Shown: positions 6,618 through 13,891, counted from the stretch's first letter. The stretch: 14,652 bases of DNA from Candidatus Magasanikiibacteriota bacterium (GCA_903858555.1 CAIOJG010000188.1:1-14652), one strand, 5' to 3'. Notes: generated by a model not told the origin, from the sequence alone. Numbers and translations: made by a program.

Positions 6618-6932
6618 ATGAATATGAAGATTAAATCCAACGACAAAGTAAAAGTTATCAAGGGCAAGGATCGCAACAAAGAAGGCAAAGTAATCCAAGT
6701 GTTTACAACTGCCGGAAAAGTTGTGGTTGAGGGCTTGAACATAATGAAAAAAAATCTACGCACCAGAAAAGCCGGTGAGAAAGGTCAGATCATTGAACTT
6801 TCCGCACCATTACGTGTAGAAAATGTTGCGTTTATTTGCCCGAAGTGTAACCGACCTACTCGTCTTGGTTACAAACTAGACGGCAAAGATAAAAAACGTG
6901 TTTGCGTTAAATGTAAAGAGTTTGTAGACTAA
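6618..6932 (+). CDS. rplX: 50S ribosomal protein L24, zinc-ribbon form
   Basis: L24 is an assembly initiator at the exit-tunnel rim. A KOW motif is seen at residues ~7-35 (NDKVKVIKGKDRNKEGKVIQVF), followed by GLNIMKKNLRTRKAGEKGQI. The C-terminus carries a four-cysteine pattern, CPKC at 74-77 and CVKC at 96-99, a likely zinc-binding ribbon found in many but not all bacterial L24 proteins. The length is 104 residues. The ATG at 6618 was taken; the in-frame ATG at 6624 is an equally possible start, since neither has an SD. Spacing is 8 bases after rplN and 4 before rplE. Confidence 0.98.
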   Translation: MNMKIKSNDKVKVIKGKDRNKEGKVIQVFTTAGKVVVEGLNIMKKNLRTRKAGEKGQIIELSAPLRVENVAFICPKCNRPTRLGYKLDGKDKKRVCVKCKEFVD

Positions 6933-6936
6933 TATT

Positions 6937-7479
6937 ATGAAAAATAATTTATACGAACAATACAAGAAAGAAGTTGTACCAGCTTTGAAAAAAGAGCTCA
7001 ACTTAAAAAGTGTGATGCAGGTACCAAAGATTTCTAAAGTTGTTATCAATGTCGGTGTAGGACGCTTTTTGAAAGAATCTGGATATATTGATAACGTTGA
7101 AAAAACCCTTTTGAAAATTACCGGTCAGAAACCAGTCCGCACCAAAGCTAAAAAAGCTATTTCCAACTTCAAAGTTCGTGAAGGACAAGAAATTGGTGTG
7201 GTAGTAACTTTGCACGGCGCACGCATGTATCAGTTTTTGGAAAAATTGGTAAACGTCAGTTTCCCACGTATCCGCGATTTCCGTGGTATTTCCAACAAAG
7301 CTTTTGATCGCCAGGGCAATTATACTTTGGGTTTGAAAGAAAACACTGCTTTTCCAGAAGTAAAAACTGGTGAAGTCGATAAGATTCACGGTATGGAAGT
7401 AGTTATCAATACTACTGCTAAAAATCGTGAAGCCGGTTTAGCCCTTTTAACTCACCTAGGTTTTCCTTTTATTAAATAA
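6937..7479 (+). CDS. rplE: 50S ribosomal protein L5
   Basis: L5 binds 5S rRNA in the central protuberance and contacts P-site tRNA. The 180-residue product has the normal length and the signatures [37 protein letters not shown], the block from [11 protein letters not shown] to [14 protein letters not shown], and the end [24 protein letters not shown]. The order L24-L5-S14 is the canonical spc layout. Only 2 bases separate its stop from rpsZ, which suggests translational coupling. No Shine-Dalgarno motif is present. Confidence 0.99.
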   Translation: MKNNLYEQYKKEVVPALKKELNLKSVMQVPKISKVVINVGVGRFLKESGYIDNVEKTLLKITGQKPVRTKAKKAISNFKVREGQEIGVVVTLHGARMYQFLEKLVNVSFPRIRDFRGISNKAFDRQGNYTLGLKENTAFPEVKTGEVDKIHGMEVVINTTAKNREAGLALLTHLGFPFIK

Positions 7480-7481
7480 TT

Positions 7482-7667
7482 ATGGCTACTCAAGCACAAA
7501 TTTCCAAGTCACTCAAAAAGCCTAAATTTTCCTCACGCATCGTTCGTCGTTGCTGGAAATGCGGACGCAAACACGGTTTTATCCGCGCTTTCGGTTTGTG
7601 TCGTATTTGTTTCCGCGAACTGGCAAATGCTGGCAAGATTCCTGGTGTGAGAAAATCCAGTTGGTAA
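7482..7667 (+). CDS. rpsZ: 30S ribosomal protein S14, zinc-binding type (S14-Z)
   Basis: S14 is a late-assembling 30S head protein. The 61-residue product is the short, zinc-containing form, as shown by cysteines 24, 27, 40 and 43 in a C-X2-C-X12-C-X2-C pattern ([20 protein letters not shown]). The typical end [11 protein letters not shown] is present. Many bacteria carry this form in the spc operon under the name rpsN or rpsZ, and some hold a zinc-free paralogue elsewhere; whether this genome does is unknown. It starts 2 bases after rplE, and a 38-base AT-rich gap follows before rpsH, the largest within the operon. Confidence 0.98.
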   Translation: MATQAQISKSLKKPKFSSRIVRRCWKCGRKHGFIRAFGLCRICFRELANAGKIPGVRKSSW

Positions 7668-7705
7668 ACTCAAATTATTTTATAACTTTTTATTAAATTG
7701 TATCT

Positions 7706-8095
7706 ATGATGACTGATCCTATCGCTGACATGCTTACCCGCATTCGCAATGCTTATCGGGTACGCAAACACGAAGCGTCATATCCATATTCCAAATTGAA
7801 AATGAATCTTACCGAAATTTTGGTACGTGAAGGATATTTGGTTAAAGCGGAAAAATCCGCTGACGCGAAGCCACAAATTTTAGTGACTTTGAAATATAAC
7901 GGTCGCCAGCCAGTTTTAGAAACCATCAAACGTGTTAGTAAACCTGGTTCTCGTTACTATGTTCAATATGACGATATTGCCAAAGTTTTAAACGGTTTTG
8001 GTATCTCCATTCTTTCGACTTCCAAAGGTTTGATGACCAACAAAGAGGCTCGGGCCGCTAAAGTTGGTGGAGAATTGATCTGCGAAGTATCTTAA
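7706..8095 (+). CDS. rpsH: 30S ribosomal protein S8
   Basis: S8 binds the central domain of 16S rRNA and in E. coli represses the spc operon at the L5 site. The 129-residue length is normal. The N-terminal TDPIADMLTRIRNAYRVRKHE and the C-terminal GFGISILSTSKGLMTNKEARAAKVGGELICEV are diagnostic. Two adjacent ATG codons begin the gene (7706 and 7709); other family members start M-(T/S)-DPIADML, so the second is equally plausible. No SD is present, only TTGTATCT before the ATG. Confidence 0.99.
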   Translation: MMTDPIADMLTRIRNAYRVRKHEASYPYSKLKMNLTEILVREGYLVKAEKSADAKPQILVTLKYNGRQPVLETIKRVSKPGSRYYVQYDDIAKVLNGFGISILSTSKGLMTNKEARAAKVGGELICEVS

Positions 8096-8119
8096 AACAG
8101 ACTATCTAAAATAAATTAT

Positions 8120-8668
8120 ATGTCTCGTATTGGAAAAAAAGTAAGAACAATTCCTCAGGGCGTTACCTTGGATATCAAAGACGGTGAATTTACCGTTAAA
8201 GGACCAAAAGGTTCTTTGAGTTTAAAACTAAATCCACGTGTCACTATCGTAAATGAAAATGGTGAAGTGAGTGTGAAAGTTGTAAACCCAGAAAATACCA
8301 AAGACAATGCTTTGTGGGGCACATTTTCTAGTATTTTAGAAAATATGTTGGAAGGTGTGACTACCGGTTTCAACAAGAAATTGGAAATCAATGGTGTAGG
8401 TTACAAAGCTACTCTCAAAGGTAGTGATCTAAATTTGGAAGTTGGTTTTTCTCACCCAGTACTTATCAAAGCTCCTAAAGATATTAAGTTTGAAGTGGAG
8501 AAAAATGTTATCACCGTTAGTGGTATTGATAAGCAGATGGTTGGTGAAATGGCCGCTCAGATTCGTTCTACAAAAAAAGTTGAACCTTATAAAGGTAAGG
8601 GTATTAAATATCTTGATGAAGTGGTCAAGCGCAAGGCTGGTAAAACTGCCGCCAAGGGCGCCGCTTAA
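8120..8668 (+). CDS. rplF: 50S ribosomal protein L6
   Basis: L6 lies near the sarcin-ricin loop at the factor-binding site. It shows the two related alpha/beta domains: MSRIGKKVRTIPQGVTLDI ... VKGPKGSLSLKL in the first half, and KLEINGVGYKATLKGSDLNLEVGFSHPV in parts, with VEPYKGKGIKYLDEVVKRKAGK, in the second. The 182-residue length is typical (~177). The final Lys/Ala segment KTAAKGAA is a minor version of the tails seen on other proteins here. The gap is 24 bases from rpsH and 21 to rplR. No SD is present. Confidence 0.99.
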   Translation: MSRIGKKVRTIPQGVTLDIKDGEFTVKGPKGSLSLKLNPRVTIVNENGEVSVKVVNPENTKDNALWGTFSSILENMLEGVTTGFNKKLEINGVGYKATLKGSDLNLEVGFSHPVLIKAPKDIKFEVEKNVITVSGIDKQMVGEMAAQIRSTKKVEPYKGKGIKYLDEVVKRKAGKTAAKGAA

Positions 8669-8689
8669 TTTTTAGACTAAATAAAAAAT

Positions 8690-9061
8690 ATGCGCAGATT
8701 TTCTGAAAATAAAAATAGTCGCCGCCAAATTCGTCACGCTCGTGTGCGCGCTCGTATTAGTGGTACTAAAACTAGTCCACGCTTGTCCGTTTTTCGCAGT
8801 CTTCGTACAATCACTGCTCAGTTGATTGACGACTCGGTTGGAAAAACTTTGTGTCAAGCTAGTGGTAAAGACGTCGGCAAAGAAAAAGTTGAAAACTATA
8901 CCGGCAAATGTGCAACAGCATATTTGGTAGGTAAGTCTTTAGCTGAAAAAGCTAAGGCAGCCGGTATCGCCAAAGTGGTCTTTGATCGCGGTGGTTACCG
9001 ATACCATGGTCGTGTCGAAGCGTTGGCTACTGGAGCTCGCGCCGGTGGTTTGGAATTTTAA
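8690..9061 (+). CDS. rplR: 50S ribosomal protein L18
   Basis: L18 binds 5S rRNA together with L5. The 123-residue length is close to the usual 117-120. Signatures include [17 protein letters not shown] basic residues ([20 protein letters not shown]), [17 protein letters not shown], and the C-terminal [29 protein letters not shown] (in parts), which is highly conserved. It starts at the first in-frame ATG after an A/T-only run (AATAAAAAAT). It is in the standard place between rplF and rpsE. Confidence 0.98.
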   Translation: MRRFSENKNSRRQIRHARVRARISGTKTSPRLSVFRSLRTITAQLIDDSVGKTLCQASGKDVGKEKVENYTGKCATAYLVGKSLAEKAKAAGIAKVVFDRGGYRYHGRVEALATGARAGGLEF

Positions 9062-9086
9062 TTTATAATTAAATTGATTTAAATTT

Positions 9087-9614
9087 ATGAATAAAAGTTT
9101 CAAAAAACCTGGAAGATTCCAAGAAAAATCCGAATTTGATTCCAACATTTTAGATTTGGCTCGTGTTACTCGTGTTACTGAAGGTGGAAAGCATATGAGC
9201 TTCCGTGCTTTGGTAGTAGTGGGTGATCGCAAGGGTCGCGTCGGATTTGGTTTGGACAAAGGTAAGGATGTACAGTTGGCCGTAGATAAATCTACTCGCA
9301 AAGCTAAAAAGAATTTGATCAAAGTTCCAATGCAAAACGAAACTATTACCCACATGGTTAATAGTAAATTCAAAGCTTCCCGCGTCATGTTGAAACCAGC
9401 TCCAAAAGGTTCTGGTATTATCGCTGGTGGTGCGGTTCGTGTTGTATTAGAATTAGCCGGTGTACCAAATGTATCTTCCAAGATTCTTGGTAAAACTAAA
9501 AACAAAGTAACTATTGTAAAAGCAACTTTTGAAGCTTTGCAAAGTTTACGTGCTCCTCGTGCTAAACGCACTGTCGACGCAACTGTAAAGACTAATCTAA
9601 CTAACAAAGAATAA
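9087..9614 (+). CDS. rpsE: 30S ribosomal protein S5
   Basis: S5 affects decoding fidelity at the 30S shoulder and, with S3 and S4, the mRNA entry helicase. An N-terminal dsRBD-like S5 domain is seen at residues ~24-60 (VTRVTEGGKHMSFRALVVVG, DRKGRVGFGLDKGKDV), and the C-terminal domain shows VMLKPAPKGSGIIAGGAVRVVLE and KILGKTKNKVTIVKATFEAL. The 175-residue length is normal. A 10-base tandem repeat near 9161-9180 encodes RVTRVT and is probably harmless. The gene ends 2 bases before rplO, so rpmD (L30), which normally lies between S5 and L15, is absent here. Confidence 0.99.
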   Translation: MNKSFKKPGRFQEKSEFDSNILDLARVTRVTEGGKHMSFRALVVVGDRKGRVGFGLDKGKDVQLAVDKSTRKAKKNLIKVPMQNETITHMVNSKFKASRVMLKPAPKGSGIIAGGAVRVVLELAGVPNVSSKILGKTKNKVTIVKATFEALQSLRAPRAKRTVDATVKTNLTNKE

Positions 9615-9616
9615 TT

Positions 9617-10060
9617 ATGTCTAAGTTAGCCATTCATACATTAAAAGCCTCTAAAGGCAGTCGTCATACCGCCAAAAAACGTGGTCGTGGAAATGCTTCC
9701 GGTCACGGAAACTATTCTGGTCACGGTGGTAAGGGTCAGACCGCACGTAGTGGTGGTAGTCGTGGTTTGAAATTGAAAGGTTTCAAACGCTTGCTACAAT
9801 CCGCTCCTAAATTGCGCGGTTTCAAGAGTATTGCAAAACGCCCAGATGAAGTTTATCTTTCTGATTTGGAAAAGAATTTTTCTGCCGGTGAAGTTGTAAA
9901 CTTGAAAACATTATTTGAAAAAAAACTTATCTCCAAGGATGCCAAGACTGCTAAAGTATTGAGCAGTGGTGAACTTACAAAAAAATTGACGGTTGAAGGT
10001 CTAAAGACTACCGCCACTTCTAAAGCCGCTATTGAAAAAGTTGGGGGAGAGGTAAAATAA
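9617..10060 (+). CDS. rplO: 50S ribosomal protein L15
   Basis: L15 is a late-assembly 50S protein with a long basic N-terminal extension that penetrates rRNA. The Gly/Arg-rich N-terminus (KKRGRGNASGHGNYSGHGGK, GQTARSGGSRGLKLKGFKRL) is characteristic, and the C-terminal domain includes LKTLFEKKLISKDAKTAKVLSSGELTKKLTVEGLKTTATSKAAIEKVGG (read in segments). The 147-residue length is standard. It starts 2 bases after rpsE, so the two genes are probably translationally coupled. secY follows after 24 bases. Confidence 0.98.
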   Translation: MSKLAIHTLKASKGSRHTAKKRGRGNASGHGNYSGHGGKGQTARSGGSRGLKLKGFKRLLQSAPKLRGFKSIAKRPDEVYLSDLEKNFSAGEVVNLKTLFEKKLISKDAKTAKVLSSGELTKKLTVEGLKTTATSKAAIEKVGGEVK

Positions 10061-10084
10061 CCTCTTAATTATAACCTTCATTCT

Positions 10085-11362
10085 ATGTGGGAAAAAATTG
10101 AACAGGTTTGGAAAATTAAAGAAGTCCGTAACAACCTTTTGTTTGTTCTCGCGATGCTCGTAATTTTTCGCCTCGCTTCGCATATTCCAGTTCCAGGTGT
10201 AAACGTTGCCAATTTGCGCGACTACTTGGCTGGCAATCAGATTTTGGGTTTGCTCAATGTCTTTTCCGGTGGTACCATGTCCAGCTTTTCAGTTATCATG
10301 TTGGGTGTGTCACCATATATTACTGCTTCTATTATCTTTCAGTTGCTTGCGATGATCGTACCGTCTTTGGAAGAATTGACCAAAGAAGGTGAAAGCGGTC
10401 AGCAGAAACTCAATATGTACACTCGTTATTTGACTGTGCCTTTGGCTTTCTTGCAATCTTTTGCGATGATCCGTTTGCTCAATAATTCTCCTAAACCAAT
10501 TTTGGCCGATCTGACGACTTTTCGTTTGATTACCATTATGGCGACTATCACTGCCGGTACAATGTTCTTGGTGTGGTTGGGTGAATTGATTTCTGAAAAG
10601 AAAGTTGGTAACGGCATGTCACTTTTGATCTTTGCCGGTATCGTGGCATCTCTACCAACTACTTTACGCACCGCCATGGTAAACTATACTTCCGCCGATC
10701 TTTATACTTTTATTGGATTTGGTATCGTCGCGATTGTGACGGTAGTGGGTGTAGTATTTATCAATGAAGGTCAACGCAATATCCCAGTAAATTATGCCAA
10801 GCAAATGCGTGGCAATAATTCATTTGGTGGTGGCGCATCTTCGCACTTGCCGATTCGTGTGAACATGTCCGGTGTGATCCCAATTATCTTTGCGGTTTCA
10901 TTGGTATTGTTTCCACCAATGGTTGCGCAGTTTTTTGTACATGCCCGTAGTGCTTGGTTGGCTAGTTTAGCTACCGGTACAATTACTTTATTTCAAGGTA
11001 AATGGTTCTACGGCATTGCTTACTTTACATTGGTATTCTTCTTTACTTATTTCTATACCGCTGTTATTTTCCATCCTCAAAAAATCGCTGAAAATCTGCA
11101 AAGACAAGGTGGTTTTATCCCTGGTATTCGTCCAGGCAAAGAGACGGAAAAGTATTTGGGTATGATTGTGAATCGTATCAATTTGATTGGCGCTTTGTTC
11201 TTGGGCTTGATTGCGGTGTTGCCGCTGTTGGTGCAAGGTGCTTCTGGTACAACTGCTTTAAAAATTGGTGGTACTAGTTTGCTCATCGTGGTGGCTGTGG
11301 CTATCGAGTCTGCTAAGCAGATTGAAGCGCAGGTTACGATGCATGAATATGACAGAATTTAA
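10085..11362 (+). CDS. secY: Protein translocase subunit SecY
   Basis: SecY is the channel of the Sec translocon in the cytoplasmic membrane, passing or inserting proteins with SecE, SecG and SecA. The 425 residues hold about ten hydrophobic segments, approximately at 17-36, 68-90, 115-133, 147-168, 177-194, 206-226, 262-284, 308-330, 365-384 and 393-410. The plug region lies near 52-66. Conserved blocks include SHIPVPGV (32-39), ITASIIFQLL, GQRNIPVNYAKQ (229-240) and IPGIRPGKET. The length is close to the family norm of ~430. It ends the operon and is followed 12 bases later by a clear terminator, so adk, map and infA, frequent next neighbours, are not co-transcribed. ATTCT precedes the ATG and no SD is seen. 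Confidence 0.99.
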   Translation: MWEKIEQVWKIKEVRNNLLFVLAMLVIFRLASHIPVPGVNVANLRDYLAGNQILGLLNVFSGGTMSSFSVIMLGVSPYITASIIFQLLAMIVPSLEELTKEGESGQQKLNMYTRYLTVPLAFLQSFAMIRLLNNSPKPILADLTTFRLITIMATITAGTMFLVWLGELISEKKVGNGMSLLIFAGIVASLPTTLRTAMVNYTSADLYTFIGFGIVAIVTVVGVVFINEGQRNIPVNYAKQMRGNNSFGGGASSHLPIRVNMSGVIPIIFAVSLVLFPPMVAQFFVHARSAWLASLATGTITLFQGKWFYGIAYFTLVFFFTYFYTAVIFHPQKIAENLQRQGGFIPGIRPGKETEKYLGMIVNRINLIGALFLGLIAVLPLLVQGASGTTALKIGGTSLLIVVAVAIESAKQIEAQVTMHEYDRI

Positions 11363-11374
11363 TTTAAATCATTT

Positions 11375-11403
11375 AAAAACCCGTTCTTTGAGCGGGTTTT
11401 TTT
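11375..11403 (+). terminator. Intrinsic terminator ending the S10-spc-secY operon
   Basis: CCCGTTC (11380-11386) pairs with GAGCGGG (11390-11396), seven base pairs with one G-U, around a three-base loop. Five A before and seven T after extend the stem and give a strong U-tract. It lies 12 bases after the secY stop and cleanly separates the operon from recG. Confidence 0.92.
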
Positions 11404-11419
11404 ATTTTTGGATTTGGGG

Positions 11420-11425
11420 TATAAT
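11420..11425 (+). promoter_or_regulatory. Possible -10 box upstream of the palindrome and recG
   Basis: A perfect TATAAT lies at 11420-11425, but the -35 position 17 bases upstream is only a T-run inside the secY terminator. If active, its transcript would run through the 177-base palindrome into recG. No better recG promoter was found in 11614-11672, where only an isolated TATATT (11646-11651) occurs. Confidence 0.35.
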
Positions 11426-11436
11426 CTACTGGTGTC

Positions 11437-11613
11437 GGGAGGTGAAATATACCCAAAATAAACTGTAAAAATACTCGCATAATTTGCAACCCGTCGAAGC
11501 TCTGGCTCTGTAACTCGCCTGTGGGCTCGGACAGCAGAGCCAGCGACGCTTCGCCGGCTCACAAATTATTGGCTCGTATTTTTAATGTTTATTTTGGGTA
11601 TATTTCACCTCCC
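11437..11613. repeat. 177-base near-palindromic element with 27-base perfect inverted ends
   Basis: The ends 11437-11463 and 11587-11613 are perfect 27-base inverted copies, beginning GGGAGGTGAAATATACCC and ending with its complement. Inside, pairing continues in blocks with small internal loops: AAAAATAC/GTATTTTT (11467-11474/11576-11583), TAATTTG/CAAATTA (11480-11486/11562-11568), CGAAGC/GCTTCG (11495-11500/11548-11553), TGGCTCTG/CAGAGCCA (11503-11510/11535-11542) and CTGT/ACAG (11519-11522/11531-11534). The outer arms are AT-rich and the core is GC-rich. It encodes no convincing protein. It resembles a MITE-like non-autonomous element or a REP-type palindrome, or a large structured RNA. 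The pentamer TCTAC occurs on both sides (11425-11429 and 11614-11618), but the left copy is seven bases away from the arm, so a target duplication is only possible. Confidence 0.85.
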
Positions 11614-11672
11614 TCTACAGTTTTATATCCATCCGATACAGTAAATATATTTTTCCGAAAATCTAAAGAAAT

Positions 11673-13733
11673 ATGAATCTGAGTTCCAAAATAACAGCGC
11701 TCGATAAAGTGGGGGCGGCGGTGGCGAAAAAATTGAACAAGATTGGTATTCATATTATTGAAGACCTGTTATTTTATTTTCCGCATCGATATGAGGATTA
11801 TCAAGGGGCAGTGCAAATAAAAGAATTGAAAGAGGGAGCGGCGGTGTCGGTGAAGGCGAAGGTGGAGTTGATTGCGAATCGTCGCAGTTTTAGGTCGCGT
11901 AAGGTGATGACGGAAGCGCTGGTGAGTGACGAGAGTGGGAGTTTGCGGATTGTGTGGTTCAATCAGCCTTATGTGATAAAGAATATAAAAGTTGGGGATG
12001 AGTTGGTTTTTTCTAGTGTGGTTAAAGCGGATATGTTGGGACCACAGTTGGTGAATCCGAGCTATAGTCGTGCGAGTTTGTCTAGTGAAGATGCGCAAGC
12101 TAAAATGGTGCCGATTTATTATTTGACGGCGGGGTTGTCGCAAAAATATTTACACTTTTTGGTCAGTCAGGCTTTGAAGGCAGTGAAAGATGTGCCGGAT
12201 TATTTACCAAATGAAATTTTGGAAGAGCATGATTTATTGCCTTTGCACGATGCGTTGCGTGGCATTCATTTTCCGCTGGATCAAGTGGATTTGGCCAACG
12301 CGCAAAAGCGTTTAAAATTTGATGAGTTATTTTTGATTCAACTGAAAGCGGAGATTGCGCGACGTGGACGCTCAGTGCAACCGGCACCCGTTTTAGAATT
12401 TAAAGAGAAAGAAATTAAAGATTTTGTATCCGGACTGTCTTTTGAATTAACAAAATCTCAGCGAGTATCAGCCTGGGAAATTTTGAAAGATTTAAATCGT
12501 AATTTTCCGATGAATCGTTTATTATCAGGAGATGTGGGATCGGGAAAAACTGTGGTGGCAGCGATGGCTTTGTATAGTGCTTATTTAAATGGTTATCAGG
12601 CAGTACTTTTAGCGCCAACGGAAATTTTAGCTAAACAACATTTTGATAGTATTAGTCGTTTATTTAAAAATTTTGAAATTCCGGTTTGTTTATATACACG
12701 TAGTCAATTTGTAAAAAATATTGATGAGCAAAATGTTGAGAGTAAAAAATTTAAAAAAGAAATTATTGAAAATATCAGTAGCGGTAAAATTGCGGTGGCG
12801 ATTGGGACGCATGCTTTGCTTAGTGATAAAATTGAATTTAAAAAACTAGGGTTGGCGATTGTGGATGAGCAGCATCGCTTTGGGGTAGAGCAGCGCCAAG
12901 AAATAAAACAAAAGGGGAAAGGCGTGCACTTTTTAAGTTTGACCGCGACCCCGATACCTAGATCGCTCGCTTTGACATTGTATGGTGATCTGGACTTGTC
13001 AGTAATTGATGAGATGCCGGTTGGTCGTAAAGTGATCATGACACGTCTGGTAGAGGCGCACAATCGCTCCAAGGCGTATGATTTTATTCGTAAACAAATT
13101 AAACAAGGCCGACAAGCGTTCGTGGTTTGTCCGTTGATTGAAAATGAGAGTGATGAGAAAAAGTCGGTTTTAAAAGAATATGAAAAATTATCAAAAGAAA
13201 TTTTTCCGGATTTAAAAGTTGGTTTTTTGCATGGTCGTCTCAAAAGTAAAGAAAAAGAGGAAGCGATGAATAAATTTAAAAATAAAGAGACGGATATTTT
13301 AGTGGCGACTTCCGTAGTGGAAGTGGGGATAGATATTCCCAATGCCAGTGTGATGATGATTGAGGGGGCGGATAGGTTTGGCTTGGCGCAGTTGCATCAG
13401 TTTAGAGGACGAGTTGGGCGCAGCGAACATCAATCTTATTGTTTTGTTTTTAGTGATACTTTTTCACATAGCACCAAAGACCGTTTGGAGTTTTTTGAAA
13501 AAAATAATAGTGGTCTAATGTTGGCTCAAAAAGATTTGGAAACCAGAGGTCCGGGCGAAGTGTATGGCACGACTCAGAGTGGTTTGGAAGGTTTGCGTTT
13601 GGCAAAATTAAATGATGTGGAATTGATAAAAATGGTGCGCGAGTCGGCGGCTAAATGTGCGGAGAATTTAGCAAAATATCCATTATTAAAACAAAAAATG
13701 AAGAGCTTTGAACAAAGCGTGCATTTGGAATAA
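11673..13733 (+). CDS. recG: ATP-dependent DNA helicase RecG
   Basis: RecG is a superfamily 2 helicase that remodels stalled forks, R-loops and D-loops. The 686-residue length matches the family (~690). The N-terminal wedge/OB region covers about residues 50-150, with VGAAVAKKLNKIGI near the start. Helicase motifs follow in order: LTKSQRVSAWEI (Q-like region), Walker A GDVGSGKT at 286-293, LLAPTEILAKQH (Ia), DEQH at 398-401 (Walker B), TATPIPRSLALTLYGDLDLS from 424 (III), VATSVVEVGIDIPNAS (V), and QFRGRVGRSEH from 576 (VI). The C-terminal GPGEVYGTTQSGLEGLRLA is also typical. The gene appears intact. It uses more AT-rich codons than the ribosomal genes. The start ATG at 11673 has only AAAGAAAT before it. 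Its position after secY is not a common arrangement. Confidence 0.98.
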   Translation: MNLSSKITALDKVGAAVAKKLNKIGIHIIEDLLFYFPHRYEDYQGAVQIKELKEGAAVSVKAKVELIANRRSFRSRKVMTEALVSDESGSLRIVWFNQPYVIKNIKVGDELVFSSVVKADMLGPQLVNPSYSRASLSSEDAQAKMVPIYYLTAGLSQKYLHFLVSQALKAVKDVPDYLPNEILEEHDLLPLHDALRGIHFPLDQVDLANAQKRLKFDELFLIQLKAEIARRGRSVQPAPVLEFKEKEIKDFVSGLSFELTKSQRVSAWEILKDLNRNFPMNRLLSGDVGSGKTVVAAMALYSAYLNGYQAVLLAPTEILAKQHFDSISRLFKNFEIPVCLYTRSQFVKNIDEQNVESKKFKKEIIENISSGKIAVAIGTHALLSDKIEFKKLGLAIVDEQHRFGVEQRQEIKQKGKGVHFLSLTATPIPRSLALTLYGDLDLSVIDEMPVGRKVIMTRLVEAHNRSKAYDFIRKQIKQGRQAFVVCPLIENESDEKKSVLKEYEKLSKEIFPDLKVGFLHGRLKSKEKEEAMNKFKNKETDILVATSVVEVGIDIPNASVMMIEGADRFGLAQLHQFRGRVGRSEHQSYCFVFSDTFSHSTKDRLEFFEKNNSGLMLAQKDLETRGPGEVYGTTQSGLEGLRLAKLNDVELIKMVRESAAKCAENLAKYPLLKQKMKSFEQSVHLE

Positions 13734-13740
13734 TAAAAAA

Positions 13741-13756
13741 TGGCTAAAGTTAGCCA
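13741..13756 (+). repeat. Small hairpin just after recG
   Basis: TGGCTA (13741-13746) and TAGCCA (13751-13756) form a perfect 6-base stem with loop AAGT, seven bases after the recG stop. No T-run follows, so it is unlikely to terminate on its own. It may protect the recG mRNA 3' end together with the next hairpin. Confidence 0.5.
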
Positions 13757-13758
13757 AT

Positions 13759-13793
13759 AAACCAGCCTGAGGTATTGACTTTTGGCTGGTTTT
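13759..13793 (+). terminator. Probable recG terminator overlapping the next promoter
   Basis: AAACCAGCC (13759-13767) pairs with GGCTGGTTT (13784-13792) around a 16-base loop, and the T-run is short (13790-13793). It would terminate recG. Its loop contains the -35 hexamer of the promoter at 13775-13803, and its right arm is the promoter spacer. Confidence 0.65.
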
Positions 13794-13803
13794 GTGTTAT
13801 AAT
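13775..13803 (+). promoter_or_regulatory. Strong sigma70-type promoter of the orphan unit
   Basis: TTGACT (13775-13780), a 17-base spacer and a perfect TATAAT (13798-13803) form one of the two best promoters in the window. The start would be near 13810, so the RNA begins almost directly with the three-way-junction stem at 13814. Confidence 0.85.
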
Positions 13804-13813
13804 GGCGTTCGTA

Positions 13814-13878
13814 TCTCAATCGTCTATAAGGTAGTCGGCGGGCGCCGAAAATCTTTGCCATCAAGGTGGCGATTGGGA
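13814..13878 (+). ncRNA. Predicted three-way-junction 5' leader (aptamer-like)
   Basis: TCTCAATCG (13814-13822) pairs with CGATTGGGA (13870-13878), nine pairs with one G-U, as a closing stem. Inside are TCGGC/GCCGA (13835-13839/13844-13848, loop GGGC) and CTTTG/CAAGG (13853-13857/13862-13866, loop CCAT, one G-U). The closing stem ends six bases before the Shine-Dalgarno sequence of the following ORF. The geometry is like that of a cis-regulatory aptamer, but I match it to no known riboswitch class. Pairing was done by eye, and no conservation is available. Confidence 0.5.
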
Positions 13879-13884
13879 AGTTCT

Positions 13885-13891
13885 GGGGGAG
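13885..13891 (+). promoter_or_regulatory. Shine-Dalgarno sequence of the small ORF
   Basis: GGGGGAG ends seven bases before the ATG at 13899, ideal spacing. It is remarkable because no other gene in the window except rplC (GGGAAG) has anything like an SD. It supports the 67-codon ORF being translated and points to an origin different from its neighbours. Confidence 0.7.

Noticed and set aside
8939..9607. 222-codon minus-strand frame opposite rplR and rpsE
   Set aside because: It is fully antisense to two well-conserved r-protein genes and has no recognisable domain.
12704..13342. 212-codon minus-strand frame inside recG
   Set aside because: It is antisense to the helicase motifs of an intact recG; Ser/Leu-rich shadow translation.
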